Assembly (NCBI GenBank): GCA_900317625.1 | Contig: ONHK01000003.1 | Coordinates: 62,001-126,000, forward strand | Direction of reading: 5' to 3' | DNA from: an uncultured Treponema sp. | GTDB taxonomy: Bacteria > Spirochaetota > Spirochaetia > Treponematales > Treponemataceae | Length of the DNA: 64,000 nt | In this document: positions 45,682 to 53,985 of the stretch, piece after piece | Layout: each line of letters begins with the position of its first letter | Position numbering within the stretch: the first letter of the stretch is position 1 | The notes under the pieces: generated by a model | The model's database searches: none | What the model was told of the DNA's origin: nothing | Seen by the model: only the letters and a program-made list of their open reading frames with translations | Program-made: the position numbers and the translations under genes

Positions 45682-45764
45682 ATTTTTTCCTTAAATTAGA
45701 TTTTATTTTTTCAAGGGCGGGCAAGCACCGCCCGTAACGCCTGCTTCCTGTTTGCATTTCTCCT
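45682..45764. other. Short GC-rich hairpin patch between fabG and fabF
   Basis: Contains GGGCGG-GCAAGCA-CCGCCC followed by GTAACGCCTGC, words that also occur in the metA-fabZ gap. It interrupts an otherwise tight fab operon and probably represents one copy of a dispersed repeat. Confidence 0.5.
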
Positions 45765-46505
45765 TTAACAGCCCATACCACCGTCTATACCAAGAACTTG
45801 TCCTGTAATATATGTAGACAAATCGCTTGCTAGGAACAAAGCTGCGTTTGCAATGTCTTCAGGTTTTCCTGCTCGTTTCAGCGGAACAGAATCAATCATA
45901 GATTTTTTCAAGTCTTCGTTCAAAACAGCAGTCATATCAGTTTCAATAAAACCAGGAGCAATGCAGTTTACACGGATTCCACGCGCGCCAACTTCTTTCG
46001 CAAGAGATTTGCTGTACGCTATCAAGCCACCTTTAGAAGCCGCATAATTCACCTGTCCGCCCTGACCATGGATTCCAACAATCGAGCTCATATTGATAAT
46101 TGAACCAGCACGTGCACGGAGCATTGCGTTAGAAACAATCTGAGTTACAACAAAAGTTCCTGTAAGATTTACATTCAGAACATTCTGCCAATCTTCCATT
46201 TTCATTCTGAAAGAAAGTCCATCGCGCGTAATTCCTGCATTATTTACAAGAACATCAAAATTTCCAGCTTCAGCAAGGGCCGCTTTTACAACTTCAGAAA
46301 GAACCGCCGCATCACCCACATTTGCACAAATTTCATGAAAAACAGTTCCATTTTCTTTTGCAAATGATTCAAGTTCAGCTTTTGCCGCAGAAGGTTTTGA
46401 GCACAATCCCCAAACTTCAGCACCATTAGCCAAAAAAGTTTCTACAATTTTGCGACCAATTCCACGGCTAGAACCAGTAACAAGAGCTTTTTTTTCTTTT
46501 AACAT
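45765..46505 (-). CDS. fabG: 3-oxoacyl-ACP reductase FabG
   Basis: A 246-residue short-chain dehydrogenase. NADPH-binding GSSRGIGR near the start, NNAG motif in VLVNNAGITRDG, catalytic Ser in NMSSIVG and Tyr/Lys in VNYAASKGGLIAYSK, and the C-terminal ITGQVLGIDGGMGC. ATG at 46505 with GGAG 8 bases upstream. Reduces 3-oxoacyl-ACP. Confidence 0.94.
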   Translation of the reverse strand: MLKEKKALVTGSSRGIGRKIVETFLANGAEVWGLCSKPSAAKAELESFAKENGTVFHEICANVGDAAVLSEVVKAALAEAGNFDVLVNNAGITRDGLSFRMKMEDWQNVLNVNLTGTFVVTQIVSNAMLRARAGSIINMSSIVGIHGQGGQVNYAASKGGLIAYSKSLAKEVGARGIRVNCIAPGFIETDMTAVLNEDLKKSMIDSVPLKRAGKPEDIANAALFLASDLSTYITGQVLGIDGGMGC

Positions 46506-46522
46506 CAATAGAACTCCAGAAT

Positions 46523-47473
46523 TTACAAACTTAATCCATTGATTGAATCAACAGTATTAATAGAAGGAACTTTAAATTTTTCACCAAATTCAGTTTTTGC
46601 CCAAAGACCAGCAAGAACTTTTCCAGGACCAACTTCAAGAATCTGCCAGTCATCTGTTAAAATTGAAGCAAGAACAGCTTCCTCAGAAGTCCAGCGAACC
46701 GGATTTGTAAGATGAAGAACCGCATTCTTCTTGATTTCTGCTCCGCTTGTTACTTTTTTGCCAGTAACATTGCTGAACAATTCAATTTTTGGATCGTTGA
46801 ATGTTACACCAGCAATCGCTTTTTCAAATTCATCTGCGGCTTTCTGCATAAGCGGCGAATGGAACGGACCTGCAACAGCAAGACGAAGCGCACGGCGAGC
46901 CCCAGCTTCTTTTGCCTTTGCCTCAACTTCTGTCAAAGCATCAAATGTTCCAGAAACTACAGTCTGAACTGAACTATTTAAATTTGCAGCGTAAGCATCT
47001 TTGATACCAGAAGCAATTTCTTCAACTTTTTCTGGAGAAAGTCCGATTACAGCTGTCATTCCAGGCGCATGACCTGCGTTTTCCGCAGCAATTTCATCAC
47101 AGACTTTCTGCATAATCTGACCACGCTTCTGAACTACTTTAATAACATCCTCAAAAGAAAATACTCCAGCGGCATACAAAGCAGGAAATTCTCCAAGTGA
47201 AAATCCCATTGAAGCGGCAGGAACAATTCCCTTGCCTTCAAGAACTTTCATTGTTGCCAAAGAAGCAGTTGTAATTGCAAGCTGGCTATTATCTGAACGG
47301 CTAAGAACTTCCTTTTCTGATTCCCACATAAGTTTCGGCATATCTACGCCAGTTATTTTTGAAACTTCATCAACAACCTTGCGTGCTTCTGGAAAAGCTT
47401 CGCAAATATCCTTTAACATTCCAGGTTCCTGCGCACCCTGACCAGGAAATAAAAATGCAAATTTCTTAGACAT
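46523..47473 (-). CDS. fabD: Malonyl-CoA:ACP transacylase FabD
   Basis: A 316-residue acyltransferase: AFLFPGQGAQEPGM at the start, nucleophile Ser in MGFSLGEFPAL, the Arg in KRGQIMQ, and the His in VAGPFHSPLM. It charges ACP with malonate. GAGG lies 5 bases before the ATG. First gene of the fab operon, with a 50-base leader and a TTGACA promoter, unlike the leaderless genes. Confidence 0.94.
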   Translation of the reverse strand: MSKKFAFLFPGQGAQEPGMLKDICEAFPEARKVVDEVSKITGVDMPKLMWESEKEVLSRSDNSQLAITTASLATMKVLEGKGIVPAASMGFSLGEFPALYAAGVFSFEDVIKVVQKRGQIMQKVCDEIAAENAGHAPGMTAVIGLSPEKVEEIASGIKDAYAANLNSSVQTVVSGTFDALTEVEAKAKEAGARRALRLAVAGPFHSPLMQKAADEFEKAIAGVTFNDPKIELFSNVTGKKVTSGAEIKKNAVLHLTNPVRWTSEEAVLASILTDDWQILEVGPGKVLAGLWAKTEFGEKFKVPSINTVDSINGLSL

Positions 47474-47496
47474 AATTACCTCATTAATTTTTCAAA

Positions 47497-47557
47497 ATGA
47501 CATTTTTCTATTTTTTGTCATCATTATTTAGTCTAACAGAATAAGAGAATTTGTCAA
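47497..47557 (-). promoter_or_regulatory. fabD promoter with a dyad at the start site
   Basis: On the minus strand: TTGACA (47552-47557), 16-base spacer, TAGACT (47530-47535). At and just after the predicted start, ATGACA-N13-TGTCAT (47516-47521 and 47497-47502) forms a perfect 6-bp dyad that could be an operator or leader hairpin for fatty-acid control. Confidence 0.6.
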
Positions 47558-47699
47558 GCAAAAAGCCCCATTGCTGGTAAAAGTGGTTGGTCAAAAATGT
47601 CTGCATTTTTTTGTTGATTGAGAAAGAAACGCTTTCGGCGGATTTATTCATTCTCCAATAAAAAACAACCATTCAAACAAATTCCCCAAAAAATAATTG

Positions 47700-47807
47700 T
47701 AACCTTTTGCGTGCAATTTGGTTGTTTTAGTGTAAAGCGAATAATTAAAGAACATACTCCAGTCCCTGGTGATTTTCCTCCTTTTTCATCAGGGACTTTT
47801 TGTTTTT
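47700..47807 (+). ncRNA. Candidate small RNA with a CCUCC loop in its terminator
   Basis: A plus-strand hairpin at 47761-47797 (12-bp stem AGTCCCTGGTGA / TCATCAGGGACT, one G-U pair) runs into a T-rich tail and has the 13-base loop TTTTCCTCCTTTT. No gene ends upstream on this strand, so the terminator should belong to an independent transcript. A possible promoter is TTGGTT-18-TAATTA ending near 47747. The loop's CCTCC is complementary to Shine-Dalgarno GGAGG. The 5' end is uncertain. Confidence 0.5.
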
Positions 47808-47809
47808 AA

Positions 47810-47905
47810 AGAATTAGAAAAATCGGGCGGCGAAGCCGACCTCTGTTCAGAGGGGTAGACGAAGACCGCAGGGCTGAGGCGTAGGGCAGGCGCCCTTCCA
47901 AAAAA
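47810..47905. other. GC-rich patch upstream of the dGTPase gene
   Basis: Words GGGCGGCGAAGCCGACC, CCTCTG-TTC-AGAGGGG (hairpin) and GGCGTAGGGCAGGCGCCC. No gene. Same style as the patches at 5.2, 29.75, 43.75 and 45.72 kb. Confidence 0.5.
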
Positions 47906-47912
47906 TCTTAAT

Positions 47913-47947
47913 TTGCAATTTTAAGTGGCTACCAATATAATCAAATC
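47913..47947 (+). promoter_or_regulatory. Complete leaderless promoter of the dGTPase gene
   Basis: TTGCAA (47913-47918), 17-base spacer, TATAAT (47936-47941), six bases, ATG at 47948. No Shine-Dalgarno. Confidence 0.75.
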
Positions 47948-49219
47948 ATGAAAAACGGCTTTGAATCTGTAAAATGCGACGAAAAAAATCCAAAATGGCA
48001 GGAAGCTACAAAACGCGAAACTCCAATTTACGACAGAAATGACATCCGCTCTGACTTTGAGCGCGACTACACGCGAATCCTTCACTGCCAGGCATACCGC
48101 CGCCTAAAGCACAAAACCCAAGTTTTTTATGCTCCGCACAACGACCATGTCTGCACAAGAATGGAACACGTTATGCATGTGGCAAGCGTTGCAAGCACAA
48201 TCTGCAAATATCTTGGTTTAAACGAACAGCTTTCTAACGCAATTGCCTTGGGACACGATATTGGGCACGCGCCATTCGGACACCATGGGGAAGACTGCCT
48301 TAATTCTCTGATGGAACAAAAAGAAGGAAAAGACGCACCAAAAAAATTCTGGCACGAACGGAATTCTCTGTTTTTTGCCGATTTTATAGAAACTCTTCCA
48401 GATCCGGACGGAATAGCACAGCCGCTGAACCTTACTTATGCCGTGCGAGATGGTTTAATCTGCCACTGCGGCGAAATCGACCAGCAAGGAATAAAACCAC
48501 GCGCAGACGCAATCGATTTATACTCAATAAAACGCCCCGGACTGATTCAGCCTTTTACATGGGAAGGATGCGTAGTAAAAATCGCGGACAAAATCGCATA
48601 TCTTGGCCGCGACATAGAAGATGCCCGGCAATACCACATTCTTGATATGGCCGCATACCGCCACATGCGCGAAATTGTGGCAACCACACTCAATTCAAAA
48701 GGCAACCATGCATTCCGCAGCGGAAAAGCGGTAAACACGACCGTATTAATAAATGATCTGATTGTTGACCTTTGCCAGCAAAGCACCCCGGAAAAAGGAC
48801 TTTGCTTTAGCGAAGAATACTTTAACTTCATCCTGGAAATAAAAAAATTCAACTTTGCGCATATTTACAACCATTGGCGGCTAAAAGAATTTTCATATTA
48901 CGCAGACAACTGCCTTCAGACAATTTTCCGAACCCTTATGCGCTACTACGAATACGCAAAAAACGGCAGAATGGCGCAAGCACTAAAATATTATCCAGTT
49001 TTAGGCAAAACATTTGTTGAATGGCTGATAAAATACACAAATTACCGCCCGATAACATGGAAAACCGAAATGGACCGAAAAAAAATCCTTCGACTGAACA
49101 CTGTGCAAGTATTCAATCTTAACGACATCGGCTCATACATAAAATGCGTTGTAGAATTCATCTCTGGAATGACCGATGTTTTTGCAATCCAAGTTTACGA
49201 TGAAATAATTTCATTTTAA
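47948..49219 (+). CDS. dgt: Deoxyguanosinetriphosphate triphosphohydrolase (dGTPase)
   Basis: A 423-residue HD-domain enzyme that splits dGTP into deoxyguanosine and triphosphate. Family landmarks: YDRNDIRSDFERDYTRILH, YRRLKHKTQVF, the first metal His in RMEHVMHV, and the HD pair in ALGHDIGHAPFGHHGE, plus KIADKIAYLGRDIED. It regulates dNTP pools. A few family members are broader dNTPases, so substrate preference is not certain. Confidence 0.9.
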   Translation: MKNGFESVKCDEKNPKWQEATKRETPIYDRNDIRSDFERDYTRILHCQAYRRLKHKTQVFYAPHNDHVCTRMEHVMHVASVASTICKYLGLNEQLSNAIALGHDIGHAPFGHHGEDCLNSLMEQKEGKDAPKKFWHERNSLFFADFIETLPDPDGIAQPLNLTYAVRDGLICHCGEIDQQGIKPRADAIDLYSIKRPGLIQPFTWEGCVVKIADKIAYLGRDIEDARQYHILDMAAYRHMREIVATTLNSKGNHAFRSGKAVNTTVLINDLIVDLCQQSTPEKGLCFSEEYFNFILEIKKFNFAHIYNHWRLKEFSYYADNCLQTIFRTLMRYYEYAKNGRMAQALKYYPVLGKTFVEWLIKYTNYRPITWKTEMDRKKILRLNTVQVFNLNDIGSYIKCVVEFISGMTDVFAIQVYDEIISF

Positions 49220-49235
49220 AAATTTTCTATATAAA

Positions 49236-50006
49236 TCAGAATTTCTGACAAACCATAACCATAGTCGCAGCCGTCTGGTCATAAGCCTGTTTTTCATAGC
49301 CGCCATAAATTTCAACAGTTTTGTAACCCAAATCCAAAAGAATTTTTTTCAATTCTGGCGCAGAATAAAGACGCTGAACAAATTTATGCTCAATTTTATT
49401 TCCATCTGGAAAAACAAGAGTCCAGTCGGAGCAAAGTCCTTCCCAAGCTCCAACAACGCTAAAATTTGTAACAACTTTTATTTCCGAGCGTAAAAATTCC
49501 TCGCCTTTTGTAAAATTAATAATCGCAGTTTCGCGGCTAATCGTTTCAAGAATAAAAATTCCGCCCGGCTTTAAAGAATCATAAATATTTTTCAAAATTT
49601 TATAATCATCCTGCACTGTTTCGCAATAACCAAACGAAGTGTAAAGATTTACCGCACAATCATATTTTTTTTCGCTGGAAAAATTTCTAAGATCTTCTTT
49701 TAAAAGAGTCAATTTTACGCCCTCATCGCGCGCACTTTCCAAAGCCGCATCCAGCTCAGACTGAATTATATCAACGCCTGTAACATCAAATCCAAGCAAA
49801 GCAAGTTCAACGCTGATTCGTCCAGGCCCGCATCCAGCATCAAGAACCGAATCTCCCAGTTTTAATTCCGCCAATTTTTTTACGGCTTCTGCAACAGCAG
49901 GCGCTTCCGCCCAACGATTTTCATCAAAAATCACCGGCGAGTACAATTCCCAAAATTCCGCATTTTCAAACCATTCTTTTTTCACAATATCCCGACCTAT
50001 TTTCAT
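49236..50006 (-). CDS. Class I SAM-dependent methyltransferase
   Basis: 256 residues. Rossmann motif I is VLDAGCGPGRISVELALLG, with the acidic motif II GVDIIQSELDAA; the rest (YDCAVNLYTSFGYCETVQDDYKIL, LKPGGIFILET) is Methyltransf_11/25-like. Substrate unknown. The ATG at 50006 lies inside the 3' arm of a 20-bp perfect inverted repeat; a TTG at 50072 would add 22 residues coded by the repeat and is less likely. No ribosome site is visible at either start, so initiation here may be structure-controlled. Confidence 0.82.
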   Translation of the reverse strand: MKIGRDIVKKEWFENAEFWELYSPVIFDENRWAEAPAVAEAVKKLAELKLGDSVLDAGCGPGRISVELALLGFDVTGVDIIQSELDAALESARDEGVKLTLLKEDLRNFSSEKKYDCAVNLYTSFGYCETVQDDYKILKNIYDSLKPGGIFILETISRETAIINFTKGEEFLRSEIKVVTNFSVVGAWEGLCSDWTLVFPDGNKIEHKFVQRLYSAPELKKILLDLGYKTVEIYGGYEKQAYDQTAATMVMVCQKF

Positions 50007-50077
50007 ATTGAAGTTTGAGTTTCTAAAATCCGTTGAGAGCGACCTTTCAGAATTAATAAACTCAAACTTCAATATGA
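50003..50077. repeat. 20-bp perfect inverted repeat embracing the methyltransferase start codon
   Basis: Arms 50003-50022 and 50058-50077 are exact reverse complements (AAACTCAAACTTCAATATGA as read on the plus strand of the right arm), with a 35-base spacer. In the minus-strand message the second arm contains the ATG, so a 20-bp RNA stem would bury it. The arm word TTGAGTTT is shared with other intergenic repeats at 36.6 and 61.0 kb. Confidence 0.8.
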
Positions 50078-50192
50078 TAAATTTTTCCGTTATTGATAAT
50101 TTTTTTCAAAAATTTATCTAAAAAAAATCTGGATTTCTTATTATATTAAAAAAAACACGATATTGGAATTTTTTATTAAGCTGGAGGAAAAA

Positions 50193-52133
50193 ATGGATTT
50201 GGCTGAAATTGATGAAAACGGAAAAGGATTGTTATTTTTTGGAGAAACAAAAGTTGAAAAACTTGAGCAAATAGAAGGTCAACCAAATGTATTCTTGCTT
50301 GAAACAACTGCAATCTTAGACCGAAAAACTCAATTAAGCCCAAAAGCCGGTCAATTTTATCTTATAAGAAGCAAGAAAACCACAACAAATTACAATCGTC
50401 CAATCAGTGTTTACCATTCAGAAGAAAAAATCAACAAAAATGGCAAAAAAGAAGTAAAAATTCAATTTATGATTCTTGAAAAGGGCCGCGGAACACAAGA
50501 ACTTTGCCATATGTACATTGGCGAATCTTTAAGTTTGATTGGACCGCTCGGAACAGAATGGCCGCTTGAAGATGCTCAAAAAATCATTGCAGACAACAAA
50601 GAAAAAACTCCAAAAATCGCAATTGTCGGCGGAGGAATCGGTGTTGCTCCAGTTGCAAATCTTGCCTCAACACTGCCTGCCGGAACGTATGATTTTTACG
50701 CATCTTTTAAATCTGGTTCTTATGGACTTGAAAATGTAAAAGCCGCAAATACAATAATCACCACAGATGACGGAAGCGTTGGAATTCACGGAATGCTTCC
50801 AGCAGGATTTTCAAAAGAAGCGATTCAAAAAGCTGGTTATCAGGTTATTTACGCCTGCGGTCCGACGCCTGCCTTGAATTATGTAAAAAATGTCGCAGAA
50901 GAGCTTGGAATAAAATGCTGGATTTCCATGGAACACAGAATGTTATGCGGACTTGGAGCTTGCCTTGGATGCACAATTGAAACAAAAGAAGGATTAAAAC
51001 GTTGCTGTAAAGACGGTCCGGTTTTTGACGCAAAAATTATAGAATTTCCAAAACCTGCTCCACGAAGAAAGCCGCTCGAAAAAGATGAAGAACCTGATTT
51101 GTCCGTTAAAATTGCAGGCGTTCACTTTAAGAATCTAACAATTGCCAGCGCAGGAACTTTTTCCTATGGACAAAATTTCCGTGGCGTAAGCGATGTTTCT
51201 GCTTGGGGCGGAATTGCTTCAAAAGGCTGCACATTTGAACCGCGCACGGGAAACAAAGGCGAACGAAGCCTTGAAGTTCCCGGCGGAAATATGAATTCAA
51301 TCGGGCTGCAAAATCCAGGAATTCCAACCTTTATAAAAGAACTTCTTCCAGGAATGTTGACTCTTGGTCCAGTTGTAATCGCAAACCTTGCCGGAAGCGA
51401 TATTGAATCTTATGTTGAAGGTGCAAAACTTCTTGACAAAACTGAATGTGATATGATTGAACTGAATATTTCATGTCCAAACATAAAAGCTGCTGGACTT
51501 GCATGGGGAATGAGCGCCGACACAGCCTACTACTGCGTTTCCGCGGTTCGAGCCGTAACAAAAAAGCCACTCATGGTAAAACTTTCACCAAATGCTCCAG
51601 ACAACCGCCCAATCGCAATCGCCTGCATAAAAGCCGGAGCAGATGCAATCAGCCTTATAAATATGGTTCACGGAGTTGCAATCGACATTGAAAAAGGAAT
51701 GCCATTCTTTAACAATGTTCATGCAGGATATTCAGGTCCAGGATTAAAACCGCTCGCACTGCGAATTGTCTACGATGTAATAGAAGAAATCAACAAACTT
51801 CCACCAGCGCAAAGAGTTCCGGTTGTTGGAATCGGCGGAATTTCAACATGGCAAGATGCAGTTGAATTTATTATGGCTGGAGCCGAGGCAATTGAAATCG
51901 GTCAGGCAAAATTTACAAATCCTGACGTTGCAATTGATATTGTAAACGGCCTAAAGAATTTTATGAAAACTCACGGTTATCATAATCTTGCAGAAATGCG
52001 CGGAATTGCACAGGTAAAAAATCATTCAAATGAACTTGGCTCTGGCAATGAAAAAATAAAATATGCAGAATTAAAAAATATGATTCTTGCAGACAAACCT
52101 GTCATTCCAAATATAACAGGCTCAAATATCTAA
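50193..52133 (+). CDS. Fused dihydroorotate dehydrogenase: PyrK electron-transfer part + PyrD catalytic part
   Basis: A 646-residue fusion. Residues 1-290 are PyrK-like: FAD-binding RPISVY (69-74), nucleotide-binding VGGGIGVAPV, and a 2Fe-2S cluster with Cys252, Cys257, Cys260 and Cys271 or 272 (MLCGLGACLGC...RCC). After a Pro-rich linker (about 288-310), residues 315-646 are a class 1B PyrD: FKNLTIASAGTFSYG, the catalytic Cys in NISCPNIKAAG, KLSPNAPD and GIGGISTWQDAVEFI. It oxidises dihydroorotate to orotate with NAD+. The two are normally separate genes. ATG at 50193 has GGAGG 6 bases upstream. Confidence 0.93.
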   Translation: MDLAEIDENGKGLLFFGETKVEKLEQIEGQPNVFLLETTAILDRKTQLSPKAGQFYLIRSKKTTTNYNRPISVYHSEEKINKNGKKEVKIQFMILEKGRGTQELCHMYIGESLSLIGPLGTEWPLEDAQKIIADNKEKTPKIAIVGGGIGVAPVANLASTLPAGTYDFYASFKSGSYGLENVKAANTIITTDDGSVGIHGMLPAGFSKEAIQKAGYQVIYACGPTPALNYVKNVAEELGIKCWISMEHRMLCGLGACLGCTIETKEGLKRCCKDGPVFDAKIIEFPKPAPRRKPLEKDEEPDLSVKIAGVHFKNLTIASAGTFSYGQNFRGVSDVSAWGGIASKGCTFEPRTGNKGERSLEVPGGNMNSIGLQNPGIPTFIKELLPGMLTLGPVVIANLAGSDIESYVEGAKLLDKTECDMIELNISCPNIKAAGLAWGMSADTAYYCVSAVRAVTKKPLMVKLSPNAPDNRPIAIACIKAGADAISLINMVHGVAIDIEKGMPFFNNVHAGYSGPGLKPLALRIVYDVIEEINKLPPAQRVPVVGIGGISTWQDAVEFIMAGAEAIEIGQAKFTNPDVAIDIVNGLKNFMKTHGYHNLAEMRGIAQVKNHSNELGSGNEKIKYAELKNMILADKPVIPNITGSNI

Positions 52134-52186
52134 TCAGAAATATCGAGTTTTATAAATTCAGTACAGAAATTGAATTAGCTATCAGA

Positions 52187-52216
52187 AAAAGCCTCGGCAT
52201 AAAAACCGAGGCTTTT
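52187..52216. terminator. Bidirectional terminator between pyrKD and the 573-aa gene
   Basis: An 11-bp stem AAAAGCCTCGG / CCGAGGCTTTT with an 8-base loop, giving T-rich tails on both strands. It lies between convergent genes and probably stops both. Confidence 0.88.
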
Positions 52217-52228
52217 ACAAACTGAATA

Positions 52229-53950
52229 TCAATATCCATCGCTCATCGCGCGGTTGTTGTCTTTTATGCAAAGTTCATCGTAAACAAGACTTCGCTTGCG
52301 CAACTCCTGCTTTAACGAATCTGGGTACGGCATATTTCTCCAGAAAATTCCCCGGACTTCTTTATCCAATCGCTGAACGCCATTAGATTCTTTCGTCATC
52401 CACAAAACATAATCTTCAATAAAGAAAGCTTTCAAATCTCCCTTTAACTTCTGACGATCTATGTACTGATAATATTGTCCTGTCAAACCTTCTTCCATCC
52501 AATAGTAAGAAGCTTTTTCTTTTGCAACTTGCCAACGCAAATCCGCAACAGCTGTAAGCACTGCGATTTTCAAATCCCGTGGATACATAGGAATAACAAT
52601 ACGTCCGCGGCTTGTAACTCTGTTGTAACGGTCAAACGGTTCCCAGCAAAAACCTCGGTCACCATAAGTAGGAAGCAACAAAACATAAGGAACAATTCGG
52701 TTCGGAACATTTTTATGAACACGACAGAATGCCCCCGGATCAATTGATTCAACCCAACGCAAAATATCGATTACATTTTCACGAGTTCCGGTTCCTCGTT
52801 CCATACAATGATAAAATTCCCGCGTAAAAAGAGGAAACTGGTTTCCCTGGCGACCTACAGTCATTTTTGCCATTTGGCGAACAGTTTCAAATTCAACATT
52901 TACAGCATCCGTATCTGCTGCATGAGTCTGACTTCCGCTGCTCTCAGAAAGTTTTCCTTCAACGCTATCGTAAACGCCCTTCGCATCCTCAAAATCTTTT
53001 AAGCAGCGCACATATTCCTTTCCATTTTTAGAAAGCCGATGCAAACGGTCAGTAATTTCACTAAAAAGACGCTGTTGACTTTCAGAATAAGCCGCCCGGT
53101 GAGGCTCAAGTCCAGGAATTGTATTATGCTCGCAAAGTTCCTCAAAACGCTCGCGGATTTCCTGCTCAAGCACGCTCCGTTCATTTTCTTTAATATTAAC
53201 AAGATTTTCAGCCGCCTGCATCTTTCCAGAGTTTTTTGACTGAAGCTGCTGCAAACGGCTCTGTTCCATTGAATTTGCTTCTTCTGGAGTTGTAGCTTTT
53301 TTTGGCGCACGTTTTTCATCGGTCATTGAATTTGTAAGCCGACCACTAGCAATCTCGCGGAACCATTCATCTTCGTAAAGAACCGGCTCGCCTGTACGGT
53401 TTTCAAAAATTATCTTGGAAAAAAATTCTTTTTGTTCTGGTCTAAAAAGAGAAGGAAGCAAAACGCCGAACCGAACAAGCATTCGCTTTGGCATTGGCAA
53501 ATTTAAATCCGCCATTTTAGGAGCCATTCCGCGCACAAGTTCCCAATATGCAGAAATAATATTCTGTCTGTAAACTGTTCTATCCTTTGGATCTTGGCAA
53601 GTAAGATATTTTGAAAGAACCTGGTGCAATCGCTGAGCAGAAGCATTTTCACCTGTCAAAGCAGTCTTGTAGTAAGTTGTGTCATCAAAAACTTTTGAAG
53701 GAACAGCTTCTGTGAATTTTGTGATTTCATCAAACTGCCGTTTACTTAAATCAACTTCGTGAATTGAATGTTTTTTCGGCGCAGACTCAACTTTTGCATT
53801 GAACAATTTTGAACACCGAGTAAAATCCTGCATCGAAAAAGGGGCATCGCTTTTCTGTTCAAATTCTGATGAAACATCAACGCCTTCGCTGGAAGGATTG
53901 TCCACATCTGCAAGAAGTTTATTTATTTCATCCTCAAAATCGTCAGCCAT
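52229..53950 (-). CDS. Unrecognised 573-residue cytoplasmic protein
   Basis: I do not recognise the family. There is no signal peptide or membrane segment. The N-terminus is acidic (MADDFEDEINKLLADVDNP), the middle (about 225-350) is a Gln/Glu/Arg-rich coiled coil (SRLQQLQSKNSGKMQAAENL, EIRERFEELCEHN), and the C-terminal 200 residues are globular with many aromatics (LLLPTYGDRGFCWEPFDRYN, RGRIVIPMYPRDLKIAV). The length and composition suggest a structural or scaffold protein. It has its own TATAAT about 40 bases upstream and follows birA. Confidence 0.7.
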   Translation of the reverse strand: MADDFEDEINKLLADVDNPSSEGVDVSSEFEQKSDAPFSMQDFTRCSKLFNAKVESAPKKHSIHEVDLSKRQFDEITKFTEAVPSKVFDDTTYYKTALTGENASAQRLHQVLSKYLTCQDPKDRTVYRQNIISAYWELVRGMAPKMADLNLPMPKRMLVRFGVLLPSLFRPEQKEFFSKIIFENRTGEPVLYEDEWFREIASGRLTNSMTDEKRAPKKATTPEEANSMEQSRLQQLQSKNSGKMQAAENLVNIKENERSVLEQEIRERFEELCEHNTIPGLEPHRAAYSESQQRLFSEITDRLHRLSKNGKEYVRCLKDFEDAKGVYDSVEGKLSESSGSQTHAADTDAVNVEFETVRQMAKMTVGRQGNQFPLFTREFYHCMERGTGTRENVIDILRWVESIDPGAFCRVHKNVPNRIVPYVLLLPTYGDRGFCWEPFDRYNRVTSRGRIVIPMYPRDLKIAVLTAVADLRWQVAKEKASYYWMEEGLTGQYYQYIDRQKLKGDLKAFFIEDYVLWMTKESNGVQRLDKEVRGIFWRNMPYPDSLKQELRKRSLVYDELCIKDNNRAMSDGY

Positions 53951-53985
53951 TCTTTACCTACCAGTTATATTTTGAATAATTTATA

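Noticed and set aside
50006-50072. TTG start adding 22 residues to the methyltransferase
   Set aside because: The extension is encoded by the inverted repeat, has no ribosome site and is not part of the methyltransferase fold; kept only as a possible leader peptide.
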